Shown piece after piece: positions 8,365 through 19,897 of a DNA stretch of 26,759 bases. Made by a program: the position numbers and the translations under genes. Under the pieces are notes generated by a model, which ran no database searches, was not told the DNA's origin, and saw only the letters and a list, made by a program, of their open reading frames with translations. Numbering within the stretch: position 1 is the first letter of the stretch; each line of letters begins with the position of its first letter. Source of the DNA: Liolophura sinensis (lineage: Eukaryota > Mollusca > Polyplacophora > Chitonida > Chitonidae). The stretch lies in assembly GCF_032854445.1 (NCBI RefSeq), contig NW_027018436.1, forward strand, positions 1-26,759, in the 5' to 3' direction.

Positions 8365-8913
8365 TTGCATTTTTGCCTGGTCCTTTTGTTAATTGAAATC
8401 GGCTACACTGTACTCTGTACAATCGCGAGTGGTCATTACTATATTCAACTTTTGACTATAAGTTATGTGCCCTTCGGTAGCCCAGAAGACCTGAAATCTT
8501 TGGGCCAAGCCCATTTAACTCACCCAGCAATTGTCTTACTTCTAAGTCCAAGACAATCTCAATGTCTTTATCTACGTGTAGAAAAACCACACCATTTGTA
8601 CGTGAAAAACACAAGGTACTTGATACAGTCTGCTGTAAAAAGTACAACTAAACACTGACCCACATTTATAAGGTGCCAAAAGATGCGGAATTGGGCCAGG
8701 CATCGGCAGCTGTTAAAAAATTGCAAATATCCCTGGTTTCCATGGAGTAAGAGCCGTTGCTGGGCACGTGATTATGACATCAATGACCATTCAATTGTCG
8801 CTACAGCCAAAAGTATTGGTCGGAGAGCAACGCGGTTTGCACCATTCGATTTCTCGTCACAAAATACGTCGGATTAGCCTCTTACCAGCAGCACTGGAAC
8901 AGTTTTTCTACTT
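8365..8913. repeat. Satellite monomer M16, subtype C
   Basis: This is the intact counterpart of M1. They share TGGTCCTTTTG, CGCGAGTGG, CATCAATGACC and the TTTTTCTAC that starts the next unit. By eye it differs from M1 only by the indels in M1. Confidence 0.95.
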
Positions 8914-9463
8914 TTGCATTTTTGCCTGGTCTTTTTGTTAATTGAAATCGGCTACACTGTACTCTGTACAATCGCGACTGGTCATTACTATATTCAACTT
9001 TTGACTATAAGTTATGTGCCCTTCGGTAGCCCAGAAGACCTGAAATCTTTGGGCTAAGCCCATTTAACTCACCCAGCAATTGTCTTACTTCTAAGTGCAA
9101 GACAATCTCAATGTCTTTATCTACGTGTAGAAAAACCACACCATTTCTACGTGATAAAGAACAAAGTACTTGATACAGTCTGCTGTAAAAAGTACAACTG
9201 AACACTGGCCCACTTCAGTAAGGTGCCAAAAGATGCGGAATTGAGCCAGGCATCGGCAGCTGTTGAAAAATTGCAAATATCCCTGGTTTCCATGGAGTAA
9301 GAGCCGTTGCTGGGCACGTAATTATGACATAAATGATCATTCAATTGTCACTACAGCCAAAAGTATTGGTCGGAGGGCAACGCGGTTTGCACCATTCAAT
9401 TTGCCGTCACAAAATACGTCGGATTAGCCTCTTACCAGCAGCACTGGAACAGTTTTTCCACTT
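8914..9463. repeat. Satellite monomer M17, subtype D (550 bp)
   Basis: It matches M2, including TTTCTACGTG, GATAAAGAACAAAG and CACTGGCCC. The longer AT-rich segment explains the extra base. Confidence 0.95.
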
Positions 9464-10012
9464 TTGCATTTTTGCCTGGTCTTTTTGTTAATTGAAATCG
9501 GCTACACAGTACTCTGTACAATCGCGACTGGTCATTACTATATTCAACTTTTGACTATAAGTTATGTGCCCTTCGGTAGCCCAGAAGACCTGAAATCTTT
9601 GGGCTAAGCCCATTTAACTCACCCAGCAATTGTCTTACTTCTAAGTCCAAGAAAATCTCAATGTCTTTATCTACGTGTAGAAAAACCACACCATTTGTAC
9701 GTGAAAAACACAAGGTACTTGATACAGCCTGCTGTAAAAAGTACAACTGACCACAGACCCACTTCAGTAAGGTGCCAAAAGATGCGGAATTGAGCCAGGC
9801 ATCGGCAGCTGTTGAAAAATTGCAAATTTCCCTGGTTTCCATGGAGTAAGAGCCGTTGCTACGCACGTGATTATGACATAAATGATCATTCAATTGTCAC
9901 TACAGCCAAAAGTATTGGTCGGAGAGCAACGCGGTTTGCACCATTCAATTTCTCGTCACAAAATACGTCGGATTAGCCTCTTACCAGCAGCACTGGAACA
10001 GTTTTTCCACTT
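9464..10012. repeat. Satellite monomer M18, subtype A
   Basis: It matches M3, with AAGAAAATC, CAGCCTGCTG, GCTACGCAC and TTCAATTTCTCG. Confidence 0.95.
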
Positions 10013-10561
10013 TTGCATTTTTGCCTGGTCTTTTTGTTAATTGAAATCGGCTACACTGTACTCTGTACAATCGCGACTGGTCATTACTATATTCAACTTT
10101 TGACTATAAGTTATGTGCCCTTCGGTAGCCCAGAAGATCTGAAATCTTTGGGCCAAGCCCATTTAACTCACCCAGCAATTGTCTTACTTCTAAGTCCAAG
10201 ACAATCTCAATGCCTTTATCTACGTGTAGAAAAATCACACCATTTGTACGTGAAAAACACAAGGTACTTGATACAGTCTGCTGTAAAAAGTACAACTGAC
10301 CACAGACCCACATGAATAAGGTGCCAAAAGATGCGGAATTGAGCCAGGCATCGGCAGCTGTTGAAAAATTGCAAATTTCCCTGGTTTCCATGGAGTAAGA
10401 GCCGTTGCTGGGCACGTGATTATGACATAAATGATCATTCAATTGTCGCTACAGCCAAACGTATTGGTCGGAGAGCAACGCGGATTGCACCATTCGATTT
10501 CTCGTCACAAAATACGTCGGATTAGCCTCTTACCAGCAGCACTGGAACAGTTTTTCCACTT
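10013..10561. repeat. Satellite monomer M19, subtype B
   Basis: It matches M4, including the BglII-forming AGAAGATCTG and CAATGCC. Confidence 0.95.
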
Positions 10562-11110
10562 TTGCATTTTTGCCTGGTCTTTTTGTTAATTGAAATCGGC
10601 TACACTGTACTCTGTACAATCGCGACTGGTCATTACTATATTCAACTTTTGACTATAGGTTATGTGCCCTTCGGTAGCCCAGAAGACGTCAAATCTTTGG
10701 GCCAAGCCCATTTAACTCACCCAGCAATTGTCTTACTTCTAAGTCCAAGACAATCTCAATGTCTTTATCTACGTGTAGAAAAACCACACCATTTGTACTT
10801 GAAAAACACAAGGTACTTAATACAGTCTGCTGTAAAAAGTACAACTAAACACTGACCCACATTTATAAGGTGCCAAAAGAGGCGGAATTGGGCCAGGCAT
10901 CGGCAGCTGTTAAAAAATTGCAAATATCCCTGGTTTCCATGGAGTAAGAGCCGTTGCTGGGCACGTGATTATGACATCAATGACCATTCAATTGTCGCTA
11001 CAGCCAAAAGTATTGGTCGCAGAGCAACGCGGTTTGCACCATTCGATTTCTCGTCACAAAATACGTCGGATTAGCCTCTTACCAGCAGCACTGGAACAGT
11101 TTTTCCACTT
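10562..11110. repeat. Satellite monomer M20, subtype C
   Basis: It matches M5, including its rare ATAGGTTATG, ACTTAATAC, AGAGGCGG and GTCGCAGAG. Confidence 0.95.
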
Positions 11111-11660
11111 TTGCATTTTTGCCTGGTCTTTTTGTTAATTGAAATCGGCTACACTGTACTCTGTACAATCGCGACTGGTCATTACTATATTCAACTTTTG
11201 ACTATAAGTTATGTGCCCTTCGGTAGCCCAGAAGACCTGAAATCTTTGGGCTAAGCCCATTTAACTCACCCAGCAATTGTCTTACTTCTAAGTGCAAGAC
11301 AATCTCAATGTCTTTATCTACGTGTAGAAAAACCACACCATTTGTACGTGATAAAGAACAAGGTACTTGATACAGTCTGCTGTAAAAAGTACAACTGAAC
11401 ACTGGCCCACTTCAGTAAGGTGCCAAAAGATGCGGAATTGAGCCAGGCATCGGCAGCTGTTGAAAAATTGCAAATATCCCTGGTTTCCATGGAGTAAGAG
11501 CCGTTGCTGGGCACGTGATTATGACATAAATGATCATTCAATTGTCACTACAGCCAAAAGTATTGGTCGGAGAACAACGCGGTTTGCACCATTCAATTTC
11601 TCGCCACAAAATACGTCGGATTAGCCTCTTACCAGCAGCACTGGAACAGTTTTTCCACTT
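11111..11660. repeat. Satellite monomer M21, subtype D (550 bp), chimeric
   Basis: The first ~165 bp match M6. The middle has GATAAAGAACAAGG, like M17. The end has GGAGAACAACG and TTCAATTTCTCGCC, like M10. At least two template switches are therefore visible in one unit. Confidence 0.93.
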
Positions 11661-12731
11661 TTGCATTTTTGCCTGGTCTTTTTGTTAATTGAAATCGGCT
11701 ACACTGTACTCTGTACAATCGCGACTGGTCATTACTATATTCAACTTTTGACTATAAGTTATGTGCCCTTCGGTAGCCCACAAGACCTGAAATCTTTGGG
11801 CTAAGCCCATTTAACTCACCCAGCAATTGTCTTACTTCTAAGTCCAAGAAAATCTCAATGTCTTTATCTACGTGTAGAAAAACCACACCATTTGTACGTG
11901 AAAAACACAAGGTACTTGATACAGCCTGCTGTAAAAAGTACAACTGACCACAGACCCACTTCAGTAAGGTGCCAAAAGATGCGGAAATGAGCCAGGCATC
12001 GGCAGCTGTTGAAAAATTGCAAATATCCCTGGTTTCCATGGAGTAAGAGCCGTTGCTACGCACGTGATTATGACATAAATGATCATTCAATTGTCACTAC
12101 AGCCAAAAGTATTGGTCGGAGAGCAACGCGGTTTGCACCATTCGATTTCTCGTCACAAAATACGTCGGATTAGCCTCTTACCAGCAGCACTGGAACAGTT
12201 TTTCCACTTTTGCATTTTTGCCTGGTCTTTTTGTTAATTGAAATCGGCTACACTGTACTCTGTACAATCGCGAGTGGTCATTACTATATTCAACTTTTGA
12301 CTATAAGTTATGTGCCCTTCGGGAGCCCAGAAGACCTGAAATCTTTGGGCCAAGCCCATTTAACTCACCCAGCAATTGTCTTACTTCTAAGTCCAAGACA
12401 ATCTCAATGCCTTTATCTATGTGTAGAAAAATCACACCATTTGTACGTGAAAAACACAAGGTACTTGATACAGTCTGCTGTAAAAAGTACAACTGACCAC
12501 AGACCCACATGAATAAGGTGCCAAAAGATGCGGAATTGAGCCAGGCATCGGCAGCTGTTGAAAAATTGCAAATTTCCCTGGTTTCCATGGAGTAAGAGCC
12601 GTTGCTGGGCACGTGATTATGACATCAATGATCATTCAATTGTCGCTACAGCCAAACGTATTGGTCGGAGAGCAACGCGGATTGCACCATTCGATTTCTC
12701 GTGACAAAATACGTCGGATTAGCCTCTTACC
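11461..12731. repeat. Right copy of the ~1.3-kb duplication
   Basis: This is the partner of 5420-6690. It follows almost directly after the 8232-11278 block, so M21 holds the join between two differently related segments. Confidence 0.88.
11661..12209. repeat. Satellite monomer M22, subtype A
   Basis: It is a near copy of M11, sharing AGCCCACAAGACC and GGAAATGAGCC. Confidence 0.95.
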
Positions 12732-12758
12732 AGCAGCACTGGAACAGTTTTTCCACTT
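12210..12758. repeat. Satellite monomer M23, subtype B
   Basis: It is a near copy of M12, with TTCGGGAGCC, CAATGCC and GCGGATTGC. Differences are CTATGTGTAG, CATCAATGATC and CTCGTGAC. Confidence 0.95.
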
Positions 12759-13307
12759 TTGCATTTTTGCCTGGTCTTTTTGTTAATTGAAATCGGCTAC
12801 ACTGTACTCTGTACAATCGCGACTGGTCATTACTATATTCAACTTTTGACTATAAGTTATGTGCCCTTCGGTAGCCCAGAAGACGTCAAATCTTTGGGCC
12901 AAGCCCATTTAACTCACCCAGCAATTGTCTTACTTCTAAGTCCAAGACAGTCTCAATGTCTTTATCTACGTGTAGAAAAACCACACCATTTGTACGTGAA
13001 AAACACAAGGTACTTGATACAGTCTGCTGTAAAAAGTACAACTAAACACTGACCCACATTTATAAGGTGCCAAAAGATGCGGAATTGGGCCAGGCATCGG
13101 CAGCTGTTAAAAAATTGCAAATATCCCTGGTTTCCATGGAGTAAGAACCGTTGCTGGGCACGTGATTATGACATCAATGATCAATCAATTGTCACTACAG
13201 CCAAAAGTATTGGTCGGAGAGCAACGCGGTTTGCACCATTCAATTTCTCGTCACAAAATACGTCGGATTAGCCTCTTACCAGCAGCACTGGAACAGTTTT
13301 TCCACTT
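12759..13307. repeat. Satellite monomer M24, subtype C, last of the left-half set
   Basis: It has AGACGTC, GGGCCAAG, AAACACTGACC, CATTTATAAGG and GTTAAA. Private changes are GACAGTCTC, GTAAGAACC and ATGATCAATC. It completes the D-A-B-C set begun at M21. Confidence 0.94.
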
Positions 13308-13856
13308 TTGCATTTTGGCCTGGTCTTTTTGTTAATTGAAATCGGCTACACTGTACTCTGTACAATCGCGACTGGTCATTACTATATTCAACTTTTGACT
13401 ATAAGTTATGTGCCCTTCGGTAGCCCAGAAGACCTGAAATCTTTGGGCTAAGCCCATTTAACTCACCCAGCAATTGTCTTACTTCTAAGTCCAAGACAAT
13501 CTCAATGTCTTTATCTACGTGTAGAAAAACCACACCATTTGTACGTGAAAAACACAAGGTACTTGATACAGTCTGCTGTAAAAAGTACAACTGACCACAG
13601 ACCCACATGAATAAGGTGCCAAAAGATGCGGAATTGAGACAGGCATCGGCAGCTGTTGAAAAATTGCAAATTTCCCTGGTTTCCATGGAGTAAGAGCCGT
13701 TGCTGGGCACGTGATTATGACATCAATGATCTTTCAATTGTCACTACAGCCAAAAGTATTGGTCGGAGAACAACGCGGTTTGCACCATTCGATTTCTCGT
13801 CACAAAATACGTCGGATTAGCCTCTTACCAGCAGCACTGGAACAGTTTTTCCACTT
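13308..13856. repeat. Satellite monomer M25, subtype F
   Basis: Subtype F combines CACATGAATAAGG with AATTGAGACAGG, CATCAATGATC and GGAGAACAACG. This is the first F unit and marks entry into the right-half set. Private changes are CATTTTGGCC and GATCTTTC. Confidence 0.94.
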
Positions 13857-14405
13857 TTGCATTTTTGCATGGTCTTTTTGTTAATTGAAATCGGCTACAC
13901 TGTACTCTGTACAATCGCGACTGGTCATTACTATATTCAACTTTTGACTATAAGTTATGTGCCCTTCGGTAGCCCAGAAGACGTCAAATCTTTGGGCCAA
14001 GCCCATTTAACTCACCCAGCAATTGTCTTACTTCTAAGTCCAAGACAATCTCAATGTCTTTATCTACGTGTAGAAAAACCACACCATTTGTACATAAAAA
14101 ACACAAGGTACTTGATACAGGCTGCTGTAAAAAGTACAACTAAACACTGACCCACATTTATAAGGTGCCAAAAGATGCGGAATTGGGCCAGGCATCGGCA
14201 GCTGTTGAAAAATTGCAAATTTCCCTGGTTTCCATGGAGTAAGAGCCGCTGCTGGGCACGTGATTATGACATAAATGATCATTCAATTGTCACTACAGCC
14301 AAAAGTATTGGTCGGAGAGCAACGCGGTTTGCACCATTCGATTTCTCGTCACAAAATACGTCGGATTAGCCTCTTACCAGCAGCACTGGAACAGTTTTTC
14401 CACTT
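13857..14405. repeat. Satellite monomer M26, subtype G
   Basis: Subtype G has TTGCATGGTC, AGACGTC with GGGCCAAG, GTACATAAAA, AAACACTGACC, and GTTGAAAAATTGCAAATTTCC. Private changes are CAGGCTGCTG and GCCGCTGC. Confidence 0.94.
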
Positions 14406-14954
14406 TTGCATTTTTGCCTGGTCTTTTTGTTAATTGAAATCGGCTACACTGTACTCTGTACAATCGCGACTGGTCATTACTATATTCAACTTTTGACTAT
14501 AAGTTATGTGCCCTTCGGTAGCCCAGAAGACGTCAAATCTTTGGGCTAAGCCCATTTAACTCACCCAGCAATTGTCTTACTTCTAAGTGCAAGACAATCT
14601 CAATGTCTTTATCTACGTGTAGAAAAACCACACCATTTGTACATAAAAAACACAAGGTACTTGATACAGTCTGCTGTAAAAAGTACAACTGAACACTGAC
14701 CCACATTTATAAGGTGCCAAAAGATGCGGAATTGGGCCAGGCATCGGCAGCTGTTAAAAAATTGCAAATATCCCTGGTTTCCATGGAGTAAGAGCCGTTG
14801 CTGGGCACGTAATTATGACATCAATGATCATTCAATTGTCGCTACAGCCAAAAGTATTGGTCGGAGAGCAACGCGGTTTGCACCATTCGATTTCTCGTCA
14901 CAAAATACGTCGGATTAGCCTCTTACCAGCAGCACTGGAACAGTTTTTCCACTT
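14406..14954. repeat. Satellite monomer M27, subtype H
   Basis: Subtype H has AGACGTC with GGGCTAAG, AAGTGCAAG, GAACACTGACC, GTTAAA, CACGTAATT and TTGTCGC. It is close to M41. Confidence 0.94.
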
Positions 14955-15503
14955 TTGCCTTTTTGCCTGGTCTTTTTGTTAATTGAAATCGGTTACACTG
15001 TACTCTGTACAATCGCGACTGGTCATTACTATATTCAACTTTTGACTATAAGTTATGTGCCCTTCGGTAGCCCAGCAGACCTGAAATCTTTGGGCTAAGC
15101 CCATTTATCTCACCCAGCAATTGTCTTACTTCTAAGTCCAAGACAATCTCAATGTCTTTATCTACGTGTAGAAAAACCACACCATTTGTACGTGAAAAAC
15201 ACAAGGTACTTGATACAGTCTGCTGTAAAAAGTACAACTGACCACAGACCCACATAAATAAGGTGCCAAAAGATGCGGAATTGAGACAGGCATCGGCAGC
15301 TGTTGAAAAATTGCAAATTTCCCTGGTTTCCATGGAGTAAGAGCCGTTGCTGGGCACGTGATTATGACATCAATGATCATTCAATTGTCACTACAGCCAA
15401 AAGTATTGGTCGGAGAACAACGCGGTTTGCACCATTCGATTTCTCGTCACAAAATACGTCGGATTAGCCTCTTACCAGCAGCACTGGAACAGTTTTTCCA
15501 CTT
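14955..15503. repeat. Satellite monomer M28, subtype F with H/E-like head
   Basis: The head GCCTTTTTGCC and CGGTTACAC resembles E and H neighbours. The body is F (GAGACAGG, GAGAACAACG). Private changes are AGCAGACC, TTTATCTC and CACATAAATAAGG. Confidence 0.93.
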
Positions 15504-16052
15504 TTGCATTTTTGCATGGTCTTTTTGTTAATTTAAATCGGCTACACTGTACTCTGTACAATCGCGACTGGTCATTACTATATTCAACTTTTGACTATAA
15601 GTTATGTGCCCTTCGGTAGCCCAGAAGACCTGAAATCTTTGGGCCAAGCCCATTTAACTCACCCAGCAATTGTCTTACTTCTAAGTCCAAGACAATCTCA
15701 ATGTCTTTATCTACGTGTAGAAAAACCACACCATTTGTACGTGAAAAACACAAGGTACTTGATACAGTCTGCTGTAAAAAGTACAACTGACCACAGACCC
15801 ACATGAATAAGGTGCCAAAAGATGCGGAATTGAGACAGGCATCGGCAGCTGTTGAAAAATTGCAAATATCCCTGGTTTCCATGGAGTAAGAGCCGTTGCT
15901 GGGCACGTGATTATGACATCAATGATCATTCAATTGTCACTACAGCCAAAAGTATTGGTCGGAGAACAACGCGGTTTGCACCATTCGATTTCTCGTCACA
16001 AAATACGTCGGATTAGCCTCTTACCAGCAGCACTGGAACAGTTTTTCCACTT
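15504..16052. repeat. Satellite monomer M29, subtype F
   Basis: It has TTGCATGGTC, TTAATTTAAATC, CACATGAATAAGG and AATTGAGACAGG. The TTAATTTAAATC head is shared only with M30 and M37. Confidence 0.94.
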
Positions 16053-16601
16053 TTGCATTTTTGCATGGTCTTTTTGTTAATTTAAATCGGCTACACTGTA
16101 CTCTGTACAATCGCGACTGGTCATTACTATATTCAACTTTTGACTATAAGTTATGTGCCCTTCGGTAGCCCAGAAGACGTCAATCTTCTGGGCCTAAGCC
16201 CATTTAACTCACCCAGCAATTGTCTTACTTCTAAGTCCAAGACAATCTCAATGTCTTTATCTACGTTGTAGAAAAACCACACCATTTGTACATAAAAAAC
16301 ACAAGGTACTTGATACAGTCTGCTGTAAAAAGTACAACTAAACACTGACCCACATTTATAAGGTGCCAAAAGATGCGGAATTGCGCCAGGCATCGGCAGC
16401 TGTTGAAAAATTGCAAATTTCCCTGGTTTCCATGGAGTAAGAGCCGTTGCTGGCACGTGATTATGACATAAATGATCATTCAATTGTCACTACAGCCAAA
16501 AGTATTGGTCGAGAGCAACGCGGTTTGCACCATTCGATTTCTCGTCACAAAATACGTCGGATTAGCCTCTTACCAGCAGCACTGGAACAGTTTTTCCACT
16601 T
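16053..16601. repeat. Satellite monomer M30, subtype G, with an indel cluster
   Basis: It is G and equivalent to M37. Between 16178 and 16512 it carries about six one-base indels (CGTCAATCTTCTGGGCC, CTACGTTGTAG, GCTGGCACG, GGTCGAGAG). They cancel out, so the unit stays 549 bp. Confidence 0.93.
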
Positions 16602-17150
16602 TTGCATTTTTGCCTGGTCTTTTTGTTAATTGAAATCGGCTACACTGTACTCTGTACAATCGCGACTGGTCATTACTATATTCAACTTTTGACTATAAGT
16701 TATGTGCCCTTCGGTAGCCCAGAAAACGTCAAATCTTTGGGCTAAGCCCATTTAACTCACCCAGCAATTGTCTTACTTCTAAGTGCAAGACAATCTCAAT
16801 GTCTTTATCTACGTCTGGAAAAACCACACCATTTGTACGTGAAAAACACAAGGTACTTGATACAGTCTGCTGTAAAAAGTACAACTGAACACTGACCCAC
16901 ATTTATAAGGTGCCAATAGATGCGGAATTGGGCCAGGCATCGGCAGCTGTTAAAACATAGCAAATATCCCTGGTTTCCATGGAGTAAGAGCCGTTGCTGG
17001 GCACGTAATTATGACATTAATGATCATTCAATTGTCGCTACAGCCAAAAGTATTGGTCGGAGAGCAACGCGGTTTGCACCATTCGATTTCTCGTCACAAA
17101 ATACGTCGGATTAGCCTCTTACCAGCAGCACTGGAACAGTTTTTCCACTT
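16602..17150. repeat. Satellite monomer M31, subtype H
   Basis: It shares AGAAAACGTC, GTTAAAACATAGC and CATTAATGATC only with M38. Private changes are CTACGTCTGG and CCAATAGATG. Confidence 0.94.
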
Positions 17151-17699
17151 TTGCATTTTTGCCTTGTCTTTTTGTTAATTGAAATCGGTTACACTGTACT
17201 CTGTACAATCGCAACTGGTCATTACTATATTCAACTTTTGACTATAAGTTATGTGCCCTTCGGTAGCCCAGAAGACGTCAAATCTTTGGGCTAAGCCCAT
17301 TTAACTCACCCAGCAATTGTCTTACTTCTTAGTCCAAGACAATCTCAATGTCTTTATCTACGTGTAGAAAAACCACACCATTTGTGCATAAAAAACACAA
17401 GGTACTTGATACAGTCTGCGGTAAAAAGTACAACTGACCACAGACCCACATTTATAAGGTGCCAAAAGATGCGGAATTGGGCCAGGTATCGGCAGCTGTT
17501 GAAAAATTGCCAATTTCCCTGGTTTCCATTTAGTAAGAGCCGTTGCTGTGCACGTGATTATGACATAAATGATCATTCAATTGTCGCTACAGGCAAAAGT
17601 ATTGGTCGGAGAGCAACGCGGTTTGCACCATTCGATTTGTCGTCACAAAATACGTCGGATTAGCCTCTTACCAGCAGCACTGGAACAATTTTTCCACTT
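17151..17699. repeat. Satellite monomer M32, subtype E
   Basis: The E marks CTTCTTAGTCC, TTGTGCATAAAA, CAGGTATCGG, GCTGTGCAC and CTACAGGCA are present. It lacks the NruI site (ATCGCAAC) and the NcoI site (CCATTTAG), and has CTGCGGTA in the third hairpin. Confidence 0.94.
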
Positions 17700-18248
17700 T
17701 TGCATTTTTACCTGGTCTTTTTGTTAATTGAAATCGGCTACACTGTACTCTGTACAATCGCGACTGGTCATTACTATATTCAACTTTTGACTATAAGTTA
17801 TGTGCCCTTCGGTAGCCCAGAAGACGTCAAATCTTTGGGCCAAGCCCATGTAACTCACCCAGCAATTGTCTTACTTCTAAGTCCAAGACAATCTCAATGT
17901 CTTTATCTACGTGTAGAAAAACCACACCATTTGTACGTGAAAAACACAAGGTACTTGATACAGTCTGCTGTAAAAAGTACAACTGAACACTGACCCACAT
18001 TTATAAGGTGCCAAAAGATGCGGAATTGGGCCACGCATTGGCAGCTGTTAAAAAATTGCAAATATCCCTGGTTTCCATGGAGTAAGAGCCGTTGCTGGGC
18101 ACGTAATTATGACATCAATGATCATTCAATTGTCGCTACAGCCAAAAGTATTGGTCGGAGAGCAACGCGGTTTGCACCATTCGATTTCTCGTCACAAAAT
18201 ACGTCGGATTAGCCTCTTACCAGCAGCACTGGAACAGTTTTTCCACTT
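17700..18248. repeat. Satellite monomer M33, chimeric I/H
   Basis: The head is I-like (ATTTTTACC, GGGCCAAG). The tail is H-like (GAACACTGACC, GTTAAA, CACGTAATT, TTGTCGC). Private changes are CATGTAAC and CCACGCATTGG. Confidence 0.92.
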
Positions 18249-18798
18249 TTGCCTTTTTGCCTTGTCTTTTTGTTAATTGAAATCGGCTACACTGTACTCT
18301 GTACAATCGCGACTGGTCATTACTATATTCAACTTTTGACTATAAGTTATGTGCCCTTCGGTAGCCCAGAAGACGTCAAATCTTTGGGCTAAGCCCATTT
18401 AACTCACCCAGCAATTGTCTTACTTCTTAGTCCAAGACAATCTCAATGTCTTTATCTACGTGTAGAAAAACCACACCATTTGTGCATAAAAAAACACAAG
18501 GTACTTGATACAGTCTGCTGTAAAAAGTACAACTGACCACAGACCCACATTTATAAGGTGCCAAAAGTTGCGGAATTGGGCCAGGTATCGGCAGCTGTTG
18601 AAAAATTGCCAATTTCCCTGGTTTCCATGGAGTAAGAGCCGTTGCTGGGCACGTGATTATGACATAAATGATCATTCAATTGTCGCTACAGGCAAAAGTA
18701 TTGGTCGGAGAGCAACGCGGTTTGCACCATTCGATTTGTCGTCACAAAATACGTCGGATTAGCCTCTTACCAGCAGCACTGGAACAATTTTTCCATTT
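18249..18798. repeat. Satellite monomer M34, subtype E (550 bp)
   Basis: It is E with one extra A in GTGCATAAAAAAAC, shared with M35 and M44. It has GCTGGGCAC rather than GCTGTGCAC. Confidence 0.94.
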
Positions 18799-19348
18799 TT
18801 GCATTTTTACCTGGTCTTTTTGTTAATTGAAATCGGCTACACTGTACTCTGTACAATCGCGACTGGTCATTACTATATTCAACTTTTGACTATAAGTTAT
18901 GTGCCCTTCGGTAGCCCAGAAGACGTCAAATCTTTGGGCTAAGCCCATTTAACTCACCCAGCAATTGTCTTACTTCTTAGTCCAAGACAATCTCAATGTC
19001 TTTATCTACGTGTAGAAAAACCACACCATTTGTGCATAAAAAAACACAAGGTACTTGATACAGTCTGCTGTAAAAAGTACAACTGACCACAGACCCACAT
19101 TTATAAGGTGCCAAAAGATGCGGAATTGGGCCAGGTATCGGCAGCTGTTGAAAAATTGCCAATTTCCCTGGTTTCCATGGAGTAAGAGCCGTTGCTGGGC
19201 ACGTGATTATGACATCAATGATCATTCAATTGTCGCTACAGGCAAAAGTATTGGTCGGAGAGCAACGCGGTTTGCACCATTCGATTTGTCGTCACAAAAT
19301 ACGTCGGATTAGCCTCTTACCAGCAGCACTGGAACAATTTTTCCATTT
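18799..19348. repeat. Satellite monomer M35, subtype E (550 bp)
   Basis: It is a near-identical tandem copy of M34, sharing the extra A and GCTGGGCAC. This is the only direct E-E repeat in the window. Confidence 0.94.
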
Positions 19349-19897
19349 TTGCATTTTTACCTGGTCTTTTTGTTAATTGAAATCGGCTACACTGTACTCT
19401 GTACAATCGCGAATGGTCATTACTATATTCAACTTTTGACTATAAGTTATGTGCCCTTCGGTAGCCCAGAAGACGTCAAATCTTTGGGCTAAGCCCATTT
19501 AACTCACCCAGCAATTGTCTTACTTCTAAGTCCAAGACAATCTCAATGTCTTTATCTACGTGTAGAAAAACCACACCATTTGTACGTGAAAAACACAAGG
19601 TACTTGATACAGTCTGCTGTAAAAAGTACAACTGACCACAGACCCACATGAATAAGGTGCCAAAAGATGCGGAATTGAGACAGGCATCGGCAGCTGTTGA
19701 AAAATTGCAAATTTCCCTGGTTTCCATGGAGTAAGAGCCGTTGCTGGGCACGTGATTATGACATCAATGATCATTCAATTGTCACTACAGCCAAAAGTAT
19801 TGGTCGGAGAACAACGCGGTTTGCACCATTCGATTTCTCGTCACAAAATACGTCGGATTAGCCTCTTACCAGCAGCACTGGAACAGTTTTTCCACTT
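19349..19897. repeat. Satellite monomer M36, subtype F with E/I-like head
   Basis: The head is ATTTTTACC, then AGACGTC and GGGCTAAG. The tail is F (CACATGAATAAGG, GAGACAGG, GAGAACAACG). It has the unique core-flanking variant CGCGAATGG. Confidence 0.93.

Larger units (their letters stand above)
8914..11110. repeat. Four-monomer HOR unit D-A-B-C, copy 2
   Basis: M17 to M20 in the same order as M2 to M5 and nearly identical to them. Confidence 0.88.
8232..11278. repeat. Right copy of the >=3.0-kb segmental duplication
   Basis: This is the intact partner of 1-3042, containing the end of M15, M16 to M20 and early M21. Since M15 and M21 themselves are mosaic, the block was probably copied as one multi-monomer piece. 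Confidence 0.92.
11111..13307. repeat. Four-monomer HOR unit D-A-B-C, copy 3
   Basis: M21 to M24 in the same order. It is adjacent to copy 2, which shows that D-A-B-C is a tandem HOR rather than a chance order. Confidence 0.86.
15680..17690. repeat. Left copy of a ~2-kb duplication (offset seven monomers)
   Basis: From mid M29 through M32 the subtype order F-G-H-E matches 19525-21535 at an offset of about 3,845 bp. The rare marks TTAATTTAAATC, AGAAAACGTC and ACATAGC are shared. Confidence 0.87.
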
